A stretch of 64,000 nucleotides of DNA from Chaetorhynchus papuensis (lineage: Eukaryota; Chordata; Aves; Passeriformes; Rhipiduridae), in the NCBI GenBank assembly GCA_013396525.1, contig VWYX01000395.1, positions 484,183-548,182 on the forward strand, given 5' to 3'. The position numbers and the translations under genes were made by a program. Below, one piece after another: positions 33,583 through 44,500 of this stretch (position 1 is the first letter of the stretch; each line of letters starts with the position of its first letter). The notes beneath the pieces are model-generated. The model did no database searches and was not told the DNA's origin. It was given only the letters and a program-made list of their open reading frames with translations.

Positions 33583-36500
33583 CCCTGAGAGGCTGCCATG
33601 GCTCTGAAGCTCTAGGCTCCAGTCTTGCAAACACAGTAATTGAATTGCAGACCAGCTAAAATTACCAAGACAGACAAACCGTGGGCTGCTAAACCCATGG
33701 CAATCAAGCCAGTAACAGCCCTGCTCATTTCTGTGGACAGTCACATTAATTTTCCTTGCTCTCCTACAGCAACAAGCTGTGCTGATCTCACACGAATCCA
33801 GCATCCAGATTCATCTCACGCTGCTTTAGACACCCGAGCACAGCTCCCACGGCAAGAGTCCGGCTGCCCTGGGCTCCCTCTGGAGTCAATGGGAGCAGAC
33901 AGGCACCTCGAGCAGGTGATTCATGGACCACACCAAAGGTCTGAATCACTCCTCCCCTGGAGTGGTTCTCTCGCTCTACTGATTACAGAGGCAACCCAGG
34001 GTAAATGGGTTCATGCTGAAGGTGGTCAGCCAGGTGGAATGTATCCAGACCTGTTCTAGTTAGGCAGGAGCTGCACTATCACATCTGGTTCTGAATTCTT
34101 CAGTTTCTTCTTCCAATATTATTCCCAGCTACGTCACACAAATATGGCCTTTCTGAAAAATATTATCTTTTTAAAAATGCTTAACTAGATAACGTGCAAC
34201 TCCATTGCCCTGAACTTGCAATTGAATGCACTTTTAGGTTGATACCTTTCATTACAGCTATAAACTATCTGAAGACCTGCTGAAATCAGTCTATACCGAG
34301 GGAATGTACTACATTTGCATTAGATATTAGGGGTGTATTTCATTTCAGATTGAAATAAATGATTCTTGGCTTTAGAAATTCTTTCTAGCTCAAGGGGATT
34401 TCTGCCGCTGTAAATCCATACAAAAAAGACAACAGCTGCCATAATTCTGAACTGCAAATTGCACAACTGAAGCTGCAACTAAGCTGAAAGCCTTTTTGAG
34501 TTCAGCAGGTTTGTACTTGAGTGAGAATATGTGGTTTTGGTTGCAGGAGTAACAGCTACATTTGAAAATATTTATGGTCTTGACATAGGTATGATTCCCA
34601 CTAAAAATAATTGTTTAAGTTCATCTGGTGTTTTAAGAGTCCTCTCCATGTCTCCAGTTGCTTTGTATAGACTTTTCTTCCGAAGTCCAACTCGAAAACC
34701 CTCTTCAGCTTCAGAGCAGCCAATTCCCGTTTGATTTACACCTGCCTGAATCTGGCATAGATCCACATAGATGCACATTATATAAATAAAATGTCAATGT
34801 AAAGAACTCTGTCGGGGTTTGTAGAAGTCGTGGCTTCCATCGCCCAAGGGCTGACACATTTACTGGCGCACGTATCTTTATACATGGGCATAACCATTAA
34901 TTACCTCCGTCCTCTTCTCCACAGGCCACCTTCCAGCCTCTTCCCTCTCATTCCTTCTCCCTCAGGCAAAGTGTCTCCTCTGTCTAGAAACCTCTGGAGA
35001 CGTTTTTTATGGTAACAGAATGGTCCAGGTCATGTCTATCTACTGACAAAAGGATAATCAGTGCTGCTGGCAAAAATCCTGTCCTTGCATCTATTCATTT
35101 CGGTATGAAATGCCTGAAATGTGTTCAAAATGCATTTTGCTGCTAAGTCATTAAGTCATCTGTAAAGGACAAGGAGTAAATAAGGTACCATCAGCTCGGC
35201 TCAGAGGGGGAAAAAAACTGCGTAGGCGATCTTGGACTATTTTCAGCAGAGGTTTTGTGCTAACGTGGGGTGGCTCTGAGGCTCACAAAGGAAATTTCAG
35301 CACAAATGAAGCGTGAAGCCCTCAGTGGGCAGAGAAGGCAGTGAGTGAGGCAAGCAGGGAGTGTGGGCAGGCCGGCCCGGGTGGCAGCAGGTGTTTGTCC
35401 TGAGAGCCCACGGCAGGGCAGCTCCGGCCCGACCCCACACCTCACCCTGCAGCACTGGCTGGCAGGAAGAGCTAGCTTGGATAAACATCAGGATCTAATT
35501 TATCATGTGACAGGAAAGGAAAGCTTTTTTTTTTTTCCTTCCCTCCTCCCTGTTTTTAACAGCCTTTGTTTGAATTTCAGCGTGTGGTTTTTGAGGTGCA
35601 AAGAGTGGAGGGAGATTTAACCTGGGTCTCTGAACTGATTACTTTGCTGTCAGCTGATGTATGTGGGACTCTTTCCAGACGCATCCACAAGTGTTACATT
35701 TCACTAAATGACATGGACAGGGAGCCAGGCCTCTTGCTGAACTTACAAAAGAGACATCACACTCATTTAATTAAAAAGATCTGAGCTGCTGGTACTCTTC
35801 ATGTTGGATGGTATATCCTGGGTTACATGCCCAGAAGGAAGGAAAAAAAGGAAACTGTTTTCCTTGTACTACAAAGTAAATAGGACTGAGAAATATTTTG
35901 GTATTTGCAGAGCCTGGGAGTTCTGATTTTATCATTCCATGTGTGTTTCGTGCAGCACAGAGCATAAGCAAAGATCTGGTTATTCACTTTTTCTCTGGAA
36001 TTTCAAGTCCTGGCTCTATGCTGCTCTGGTACCAGCTTTGGTGGACTGCACATGGGAGTAGTAATTGGCTTTAAAGTCAGGCCTTTTGGGTATTTTTGGG
36101 GCATCTCAGAAATTCTGCTGTATCCATGGTCTGCGCTCTGTGTGGCATTCACAGAGCGTGGCACCTAAGGAAGGTGTTTGCAGGATGCCATGTGGGAGGC
36201 ACGTTCCTTTGCTGGGATATTCTGGATGTAGGTTCCCTCCTGGACTAAGCCGTCCTTCTGGGCATGAATAAATACCTGTCTCTTCACAGTGCCTCCTTCT
36301 CATATAGCAGACATTTATATGCTATGGGAACTCTGTTCCCACCCAAGGCTGAAACCCATTTCTCAAGAAAGTGCCTAACCACTGGCATTTCCACCCTCCT
36401 CTGAACCTGTGTACAGAGTGATCTGAAGGTGACAGAGATAAAGGTGACAACTCCTTGAGGCTGAGGAGGGTCTGCAGCTAAAACCTCCTGCCCCTTAGAT

Positions 36501-38054
36501 GGGAAATCCAACCACAGGTGGGAGGAGCTGAGCAAGCTGAATGTGTCTGTGCCTTCTTGACAAACTGGGTGAAGAGAAAATTAATATATGGAGCTCATCC
36601 ATATTTATTCTCAATTCAAAATTGTGTGGCAGGTTCTTTGCTTTCATAACAAAGCAGGATTATAGCACAGTACGAATCTTCATTTTTTGGTTTTAACCAC
36701 TAAAGGACAAAACAAAACTTAGTTTCAAAAGAAAGACACACATTCCAAGGCATCCCAGGCTGAGAGAAAATGTAATTCCATGTTTTAGGATCTACGTGAA
36801 TACTGAGGTTAATTTATTAATTTCTTCCACATGACCTGGCTCTGAGATCAGTTAATCTGACTGGATATATTGCAGTGTCCAGTTTGAGAGAGATTATCAA
36901 CTCTGTGCCCATTACAGTCTTTAACCTTTTGCCCTTTCATCCCCACAGTCTCCATTTGACTCACATGTTGAACACAAATCAGGCTAGATTGATCTTTCTA
37001 CCACCATTATTAATTTTCATTTTCTATGTGTGATGAGTTGAAGTGAAATGGTGGGTTTTTTCACACAGCCATAAATTCCACTTTATTTTCCAGCCTTGTT
37101 TTGGTTTTGTTGGAGCAGGTTATTTTGAAGATGCTGCCCTGGCACCTGCTTAGCCTGAAGTCTTCTTCATCCACTGAAGGCAATCTGGATCAAATCTTAT
37201 AAATAAAAGCATTTACCTATGTACAAGTTAATTCATAACAATTCATTTTGGAATCTTTTTGCTACTCTCCCTAAATTGAAAGGTCAGACTTCAGTTATTC
37301 AGATATTCAGCGTTAAATCTGTGCTAACCAATATTTGGCAGAACTCGTGATTTGAATGTGCCTCATCACATTTGGCTTTTTCCTCAAAGTTCCAGCTCCC
37401 ACAGTCATGGGATTACATTAGAAACTTCAGGAGGAAAGAAAAGTAATCTAAACCTCACAGCTGTAGAGGGAAAGCTTAAAAAATGTGACCTGGATTCACT
37501 CTGAAGGCCCAGATACCAAATGGAAAGAGCACAATGTAGAAAACTTGTAAAGAATTGCCTGTGTGGGGAAAGGAAGACTGACTCATTAGTGATCCTTTCT
37601 ATCCAGTGCTAGGTGTCGGGATGCTGTGTTTACAAATTAATCCACATAATCCAGTCACAAATCTGCAGAACCTTCTGTGCAGGGACTGCCACTTTTTGGC
37701 ATGACTTGCCTCTTCTCTGCGTAACTGGCCCTGGATGGCTTTTAGAGCTTTCCACTGTAAAAGCAACAATAGAGTCCAAAATGCAACTGCTTTATTCAGG
37801 GTGATAACGCAAATGTGAAGAGAGGAAAGAGAGTTTTCTAAGCTTTGCCTGCAAACTTCAACCTTCAACTCACGGGCACGGTGAAGGCTCCTGGAAGAGT
37901 AAAAGCTATAGAAATGCAAGTGGAAAAACATTTATATGGTATTTTGGAAAAATAATAGTCAATGTAGCCAAACCCAGTTCCCTGTGGAGAACAGACTATG
38001 TCAGTGAAGTCACCCCTCGCTGGAGGTGTGCTGGGACCTGGTGGCTCCGCTCCA
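33583..38054. other. Intergenic between FADD and PPFIA1, right part; no gene recognised
   Basis: AT-rich sequence without recognisable exons, RNA genes or repeat families. Short open frames on both strands overlap each other and look like chance. Confidence 0.65.
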
Positions 38055-38535
38055 CAGAATTACACAATCGATTAGGTTGGAAAAGACCTCTGGGATCATC
38101 GAGTCCAGTCTATGACCGAACACCACCGTGTCAACCAGGCCACGGCGGTGAGTGCCGTGTCCAGTCCTTCCTTAAACACCTGCAGGGATGGTGACTCCAG
38201 CTCCTGCCCGGGCAGCTCATTCCAATGTCTAATCACCCTTCTGCAAAGGAATTCTTCCTAATATTCATCCTAAACACCCCCTAGCAGCTCAAGACTGTGT
38301 CCTCTTGTCCTGTCAGTTGTTGTCTGGGAAAAGAGACCAAGTCGGCCACAAGCTCCTGCCAGGGAGTTGTAGAGAGTGATAACGTGCCTCGCTTCTGTCG
38401 AGGCTGAGGCCCCCAGCTCCCTCAGCCTCTCCTGGTGCTCCAGACCCTTCCCCAGCTCCATTCCCTCCTCTGGACTCGCTCCAGCCCCTCAGTGTCCTTC
38501 CTGAACTGAAGTGACCGGAACAGGAGAAGAACTCG
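38055..38535 (-). mobile_element. CR1 LINE 3'-end fragment, minus orientation, abutting the PPFIA1 CpG island
   Basis: The + strand starts with a reverse-complement CR1 tail (agaattacacaatcgattag, ttggaaaagacctctgggat). It continues through gaacaccaccgtgtcaacca, ggatggtgactccagctcct and aaaggaattcttcctaatat, and ends at ctcgctccagcccctcagtg and gaactgaagtgaccggaaca. The subfamily marker and the 5' truncation point match the + strand copy at 19,384-19,885. Confidence 0.93.
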
Positions 38536-38862
38536 GGGTACCCGAGGCGTTGGGAGCGGGCTGGACCAGCCGGGGCCGGGCGAGGCGCTGCGATCACGCT
38601 CCGCGCCCGGCCGGGCCCTGCCGCGACACGCAGGCCCCGGCACGGGCTGCGACTGCGGGGCCACTCCAGCCCTGCCCTGTTCTCAGCCCTCAGCGAGCAC
38701 GCCTCCCGCCCCGGGGCTCCGCTGCAGTTTTCCCGTCCTTTCCTTCGGGGCGGGCAGCGTGGGCGGCAGCGGTATCGCTCACACAGGCAGGCAGCGCGGA
38801 GCGGGTCTCGAACCTGGGTCCCCAGCAGCACGGAACGGAGCAGGAACGGCCGTGCCGCCCCG

Positions 38863-38880
38863 CGCGGTGCATTGTGGGTG
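38863..38880 (-). promoter_or_regulatory. ZNF143 (Staf) binding site in PPFIA1 promoter
   Basis: On the minus strand the sequence is CACCCACAATGCACCGCG. It fits the Staf/ZNF143 consensus YWCCCRNMATSCMYYRCR, as I recall it, at all 18 positions. This factor typically binds just upstream of start sites in CpG-island promoters. Confidence 0.7.
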
Positions 38881-39160
38881 CCGCACTGATTTATGCGGGG
38901 CCGCGGAGCGCGCCGGGAGCGGCGGGAGGAGGCGGCGAGCGGGGCCGGGAGCGGCGGGGCCTCGGCGGTGATCGCGGCTCTCCGGGAGCGCAGGGCTTCT
39001 GCCGCCCCCTGAGGCTGCGGCGGCACCGCCGGGCGGCCGGCACCACCCACCCGGCCTCAGCCGACCCCACGCCGGCCACCACGGACGTGGAGGCGGCGGC
39101 GGGCGGAGCCGGGCCCGGCCCGAGGGAACCGTCCCGGCGCGGCGGAACCCCAGCCGCTCG
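38881..39160 (+). other. PPFIA1: PPFIA1 non-coding first exon (inferred)
   Basis: The exon is inferred from its place in the CpG island and from a donor CCGCTCG|GTAGGG at 39,161. It carries a short upstream ATG frame at 38,896-39,012. A stronger donor, AACAAG|GTAAAT at 40,165, could instead end a longer or alternative first exon. The start of transcription cannot be read from sequence alone. Confidence 0.45.
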
Positions 39161-41268
39161 GTAGGGGCCGGAGGGAGGGCGGGCTCGCCGGGGCCTCCGC
39201 GGCCGGGCTCGCTCTGCAGGGGCTGCGCGGGGCCCGGGCCGGCCGCGCTCCCGGCGCCGCTGGGGCCTCCGGCGGGGAGCGAGCGAGGCGAGAAGGGAGG
39301 CCCGGCCCGGTGCTCCCTGAGACGGGCGGGGGGAGCAGAAGAGCCCCACGTCCTCCGCCCGCAGCTTTGTTAGTCCGGCCCTCCGCGGGGAAGGGGAGCG
39401 GCGGGACCGGGCCGGTGCCCCCTTGAGCTGCCGGGTCCTTTCTTGCCCCGCTCTCGGCTGCATCTCTCGGTTGGGGAGCATCGTCTGCGGGACCGAGCGG
39501 GTGCGGGACTAGAGCAGAGGAAACAACAGGTCTCACTCCCTGCTCGCTTCCAAAGCGACGCCAGCGCCTTGCTCTTGGGATTATAAATGTTTGAACTAAG
39601 ACCCAGGGAACTGGAAGGAGAGCCTCCCGTTGGAATTAGTAGAAGAGAAAAGAAGGGAGGCTTTTCCAAATCCTCTACAAGAAAGCTCGTGCTGTTTTCC
39701 CCTGCTGTCCGTACTCTGTTTAATAATGCGATTGTGACCTGAGTGGAATTTATGAACGATGAACTATTGAAGCTTATTGCACCGCTGCATCGGACTACAT
39801 TTTTGTTTTTTTTTTTTCCTCAGCACATGATTCCTCCATCCCAGCTGTTGCAGGACCTATGGGCCAGTAATAGAGGGATGGGAGGCTGAGACAGTTTATT
39901 TTCACATTCTTCTGTGCCGGGGACTTGGCGAGTTAGCTGAAGCTGCTGCTTTTTACTGGATCTGCTCTTTCCTCGGCAGGTTTCTTTTTTTTTTTTATTA
40001 TTTTTAATGTGTTTCGATTAAACAGTCATTGGACTGAAGCTGGATGGATGCTTTGCAGTCCAGAAGGTTTTGGGGGCTAACAGAAAACTGCTAAAACAGA
40101 GAAGAACTGGTGCTGCAGGAAACGTGGGGCCTGTTTTCCAAGACTTTTTGTTTTATTGAACAAGGTAAATAACGTAGTGATGAAAATTCAGGGCTTATCG
40201 TAATCATGCATGAAAATGTTACAGAGCACTTCAGACTGTTCCAAGTCTTTCAGGGGATTGAGGGACCCACAGTAAGACTCAGAATGAATTATTCCTTTAA
40301 AGTTTTCAGCTATGAGTGTGAAATTTAAGGCTGAGAACAAGTTAGTGATACCTGAGCGGTTGGGGGAACTACTTTTCCTGATTTTGCCTTGAGTTCTTGT
40401 AGGTTTGTGATTTTGAGAGAAGTTGCCTGAAGAACTTTCTTGGCAGTTCAGTGTGCAGTAATTACGTGAGTGGGTTTTTTCCATGCTTTTTGAAAACTTG
40501 ATGCCTTAGCTCTGGTAGGGAACTGTTAGGGTCTCTGAAAGGTGCTCCCAGTTTACAGTGTGCTCACTTCCAGTAGTGCACTTCTCCCATTTGCATTGGT
40601 AACTATATTCATCCCCTGCCTTTAACTATTTGTGCCTACCTTTACTTTTGCTGTCTGCATTGACAGCTGCTACTACTTCATAATGATTTTTTTTGCTTCT
40701 TATCTTCCTTTACATGTTTTTATCTCCCGAATTGGACTGTTTGGATTTACCACTCATTTATATACATCACTTTAACCACCATAAACCTTCTACAGCCAAA
40801 CAAGCTCAAAGTACTGTTTTAGATGCAATCTTTGTACGTTTGAAGCAGTGGAAGAAGCAGATAATGATTCCCAAAACGTGCAGTGTAATCAGTTACTGGG
40901 TGAAGTGTGTAATTTTTGGTGGCAGGCTGCATGCCTTAACTTTGGCTTTTTTTTAAAGATCTCAGCAGCAGTTTACTCCTCACAAAAACATAAATCCATT
41001 AAAATGAGGTCACAGTTTGAGACATAGCTGCAAAAATCTGGTTTTGCAAGAAGTCACAAGATTCTCATTATGAAGTGAAGCCTTGATTAAGTTGACTGTG
41101 TACCTTTTCTCCACTCCTAATGAAATAGTGGCAAACACCGAGGTGCTGGCAACCTTTGCTGATCCTGTCATGGGGAGAGCCAAGTGGGTATTATGGACAG
41201 AACTCAAAGTTCCTGTTTAGATTTGTCTGACTGAAATTTCTGGCCTTTTTGTCTCGTTTTGTTTCAAG
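39161..41268 (+). other. PPFIA1: PPFIA1 first intron / leader region
   Basis: The GC-rich first 400 bases give way to AT-rich sequence. It ends in TTTTGTTTCAAG directly before the start codon. No other exon is recognised with confidence. Confidence 0.55.
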
Positions 41269-41532
41269 ATGATGTGTGAGGTGATGCCAACCATCAGTGA
41301 GGCCGAGATTCCCGCTGGGGGAAATGGAGGCCACGGTTCAGGTTCCCCGTTGCAGTCAGATGCTGATTCCCACTTTGAGCAGTTAATGGTGTCCATGCTG
41401 GAAGAAAGGGATCGCCTGCTGGAAACACTCAGAGAAACTCAGGAGACGCTTGCGCTCACCCAGGGCAAGCTGCATGAAGTTGGCCATGAGAGGGATTCCT
41501 TGCAGAGGCAGCTCAATACTGCACTTCCACAG
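41269..41532 (+). CDS. PPFIA1: PPFIA1 first coding exon
   Basis: The exon begins at ATG directly after TTTCAAG (a less common AAG acceptor) and ends at CCACAG|GTATGG. It encodes 88 residues. A Gly-rich linker (residues 16-24) precedes the first coiled coil, from HFEQLMVSMLEERD through QRQLNTALPQ. A second in-frame ATG follows immediately (MM). Confidence 0.96.
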
Positions 41533-44500
41533 GTATGGGCATTTGGGAAGGAAGGGATTTTTCAATGGTTTTTGTGTTCTTTGTTGGCTTGTTGTATGTT
41601 TGATTTACTGAAGAGTCAGGTTTTGTTAGGAGAAGATGAATCTATCCTGAAGGATCTGTTGGTGCTTGCTCACTTTGAGAAAGACACAAAAGCAAGGGAG
41701 GCAGAGAAGAGCAGTCCTTTTCCTCCAGTCTGCTTTCCCTGTTTCTGGAATTTCCTTGGCTTAGAATAAACGTGGAATCGTATCTACATCCTTTTGTTTA
41801 ATAGGACTTGATGGGCTTTCTTTTGTCTCTAGTACTTTTTAAATGCTGTTTCTAGTGGCCTGATTCATTCATGTGCTTAAGAATTAATACCTGGTCTAGT
41901 GGGAGGTGTCCCTGCCCATGACAGGAGGTTGGAACTGGATGGTCCTTAAGGTCCCTCCCAACCCAAACCATTCTGGGATTCTGTGAATTCCATACAGACC
42001 ATTCTGACCATTATGGACTTTGATTTAAAAACTTGAAGTCTGCTACCTTGTGAATGCATGCTGAGTTGTCAGTGTAAGTATAGAAGTCTGAGCATGTTGT
42101 TTAACCTCTTTAGCTCCTTTTGAAAAGTTTGGATTTGGTTTTTGGGGTTTTTTTTTTGGTCCTGCTAGGAGTTCCTAATTAGTGACTTGAGGAGGATGCA
42201 CGTGGCCTGCAGCGCTAGGTTTGTTACGTAAGGAGCATAGTTAGGAAAGGTGATTGGTGTCTACAGAACTTGTTGGGTTTTATCCATTCGAGTTAAAAAT
42301 AATACAACTGGACTTCGAACGTGTTGAGAAGCATTTGGTTCTAGGCAAAGCAGGGGCTGCTTTCAGGTGCTGGCTAACTGTTGACAGCCTTGTGCTTTCT
42401 AGCACAGTGGTTGTTGTCCCAGGCATGTCACAGTGATGCTGTTACTTTTACAAACGTTCACATGTCATTAAATATTGTAGTTACTGTTTATACCCTTTCA
42501 CACAGTGGTGTTAAATCCTTCTGTTTCACTGCTCTCATTATAATGTAATCATTGCATGACTCTCGGTGTGGTAATTGGTGCTGCTAATTACTGAGGGATA
42601 GAAACTAAAATGTTACAAGTGTTAATCTAGTTCTGTTACAAGATGAAAATCAGAAAGGAGAAGTTTCTAACCTTTGCTGCTGCCTCTGTTAAATCATGTG
42701 CTGCAGGCAAAAATCGTTCGGTTTTTTGTTGTAATAATTGTGGCTTCTCCTGGGCCTCTGTGTCAGCTCTGCTACATTAATGGAGGCCATTAACCACTTG
42801 CGTGACCTGCAAACTGTTGGACCTGAGTTTGTGGCTGAGCAGAATCATCCCAGCTCTCAACTTTGCTGTTCCCCTTTTGCCTTTTCAGTTCTCAGCTTTC
42901 CTTCCTAGATCTAGTAGGCTACTTACATGTGAACATCACTTTCTAAACATTTCTGGAAGATTAATAAACAGTTCCCTTTTTCAAGAATGCCATAATTGCA
43001 TGGTTTCATGTGAAATCTGTTGGAAAAGCAAGTCGGTTGAGGGAGAAATTTTACTGCAATTTTATATAAACATACAGCAGTGTATGGATTTTTGTAGATT
43101 GCTGGTAGAAAATACTGTTTTCATGCTGTGAAACAGCTGCTTTTATCCCCAGTGGTGCTTAGCTCAAGTGATTGTGGTGCTTTCAGAAACCAGAAATATT
43201 TTCATTATTATTGCTACATCAGAAGTGACTTCTGTATTGGGCAGTTTTTGTTGTTGTTATGGTAGAGGCAGTTACTTCATGGGTGTAAATTTTGATGAGG
43301 TGAACCTTTTTTTTTTTTTTAATTCTAATACATGTTTACTGTCAAAACTTTATGGTGACTAATATTTGAAACTATTCAAACTTTTTTGTTAATTATTTCA
43401 AGCTGAGCATTCTTTTGAAGTACTGCCTCAAGTGACCCATTGTTTAGCTGTGGATTTCAAGGAGGGTAAAGTCGGGATATCTTTAAATTTAATAAAATAA
43501 CAACCGTGTTATATTTTTTCAGCAAAGAAGGGATAGTAGTATAGATTTTAAATTTTTTTAATCATAGTAGTTGTTTTCAATTTAGTAGATCTGCAAGGTC
43601 AATTTAACTAATTGTACAAAGACCAGTGTAATTTCATGAATTACTAAATCATTGTGTAACCAAAGTATTATTTCTTTCTCAGACTTGACTTGTAAGAAAT
43701 CTTTGTAGTTGATTTTAGACTACTTTATCTTAACAAGAATTGAATTGAATTGTTTCTATGTGTACTTTTTCTGTTTTTTATCCTTAGCTGACTCAGCCAG
43801 TTTTAGACCATTTTGATGACTGGTGGGAAGTACTGCTACAAAAGCAGGGATGCCAGATTGATTTCTTCTATACCAAAATTACTCTCCTGGTTTTGCTATG
43901 AAGACACTCAATTTCTGATGGCATCCCTGTGCTTAATTCCTTACATTCAGAGTTTGTGTGTATAAGAAGAAAGCTCACACCGGTGTGTATATAATTAATT
44001 TCAAAACAGCAAATTAGTATTTGCACCTCTTAGATTCTAAAAGTGAGTGCAGTTTTTCCTGCATCAGTGATGCACATTTTATGGTCACAGAGGAGCACGC
44101 ACCTAGTGTGGTGGGCAGCTGAGAATTCAAGGCATCAGTTCTAGCTCCATAAACCTGGGACAGCTATTTAGAGTAAGGCAGCTTTTGTGGATGTCTAATT
44201 CACTGAGAGGAGAACATTTTAATCTTATATAGATGTGCTTTGTCTGTTACATTTACTCAAAGTAAAACTGACTTTTTCTGGTTTTTTGGTGTGGACAGCT
44301 GGAAGTGAAATACATCACCACTGCCTTGATAAAATAACTGCATTCTTGGCAATGCTCTTTGTTTTCTGGGAGTTCCCTTCTATTACAGATTACCCCAGTC
44401 AAACTGTACTCTGACCTTGGAAAATGAGCTTGAGGAAATCAAATTGCTGTGCTAGAATTTAATTTTATTCTTTCTGGATTTTTTCACAGAAAAAAATGAG

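Larger units (their letters stand above)
38536..39560 (+). promoter_or_regulatory. PPFIA1: PPFIA1 CpG-island promoter
   Basis: About 1 kb of very GC-rich, CpG-dense sequence sits between a CR1 fragment and AT-rich intron. It has no TATA box. An 18-bp ZNF143/Staf site lies at 38,863-38,880, about where transcription would start. Long open frames on both strands here are a by-product of the GC content. Confidence 0.8.

Noticed and set aside
33107..33634. 175-codon minus-strand frame
   Set aside because: Shadow of the CR1 fragment at 33,165-33,582.
38511..39536. Long open frames on both strands (up to 245 codons) across the PPFIA1 CpG island and adjacent CR1
   Set aside because: Very high GC content removes stop codons; the translations are Arg/Ala/Pro/Gly low-complexity and continue into a repeat. 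There is no homology I recognise.
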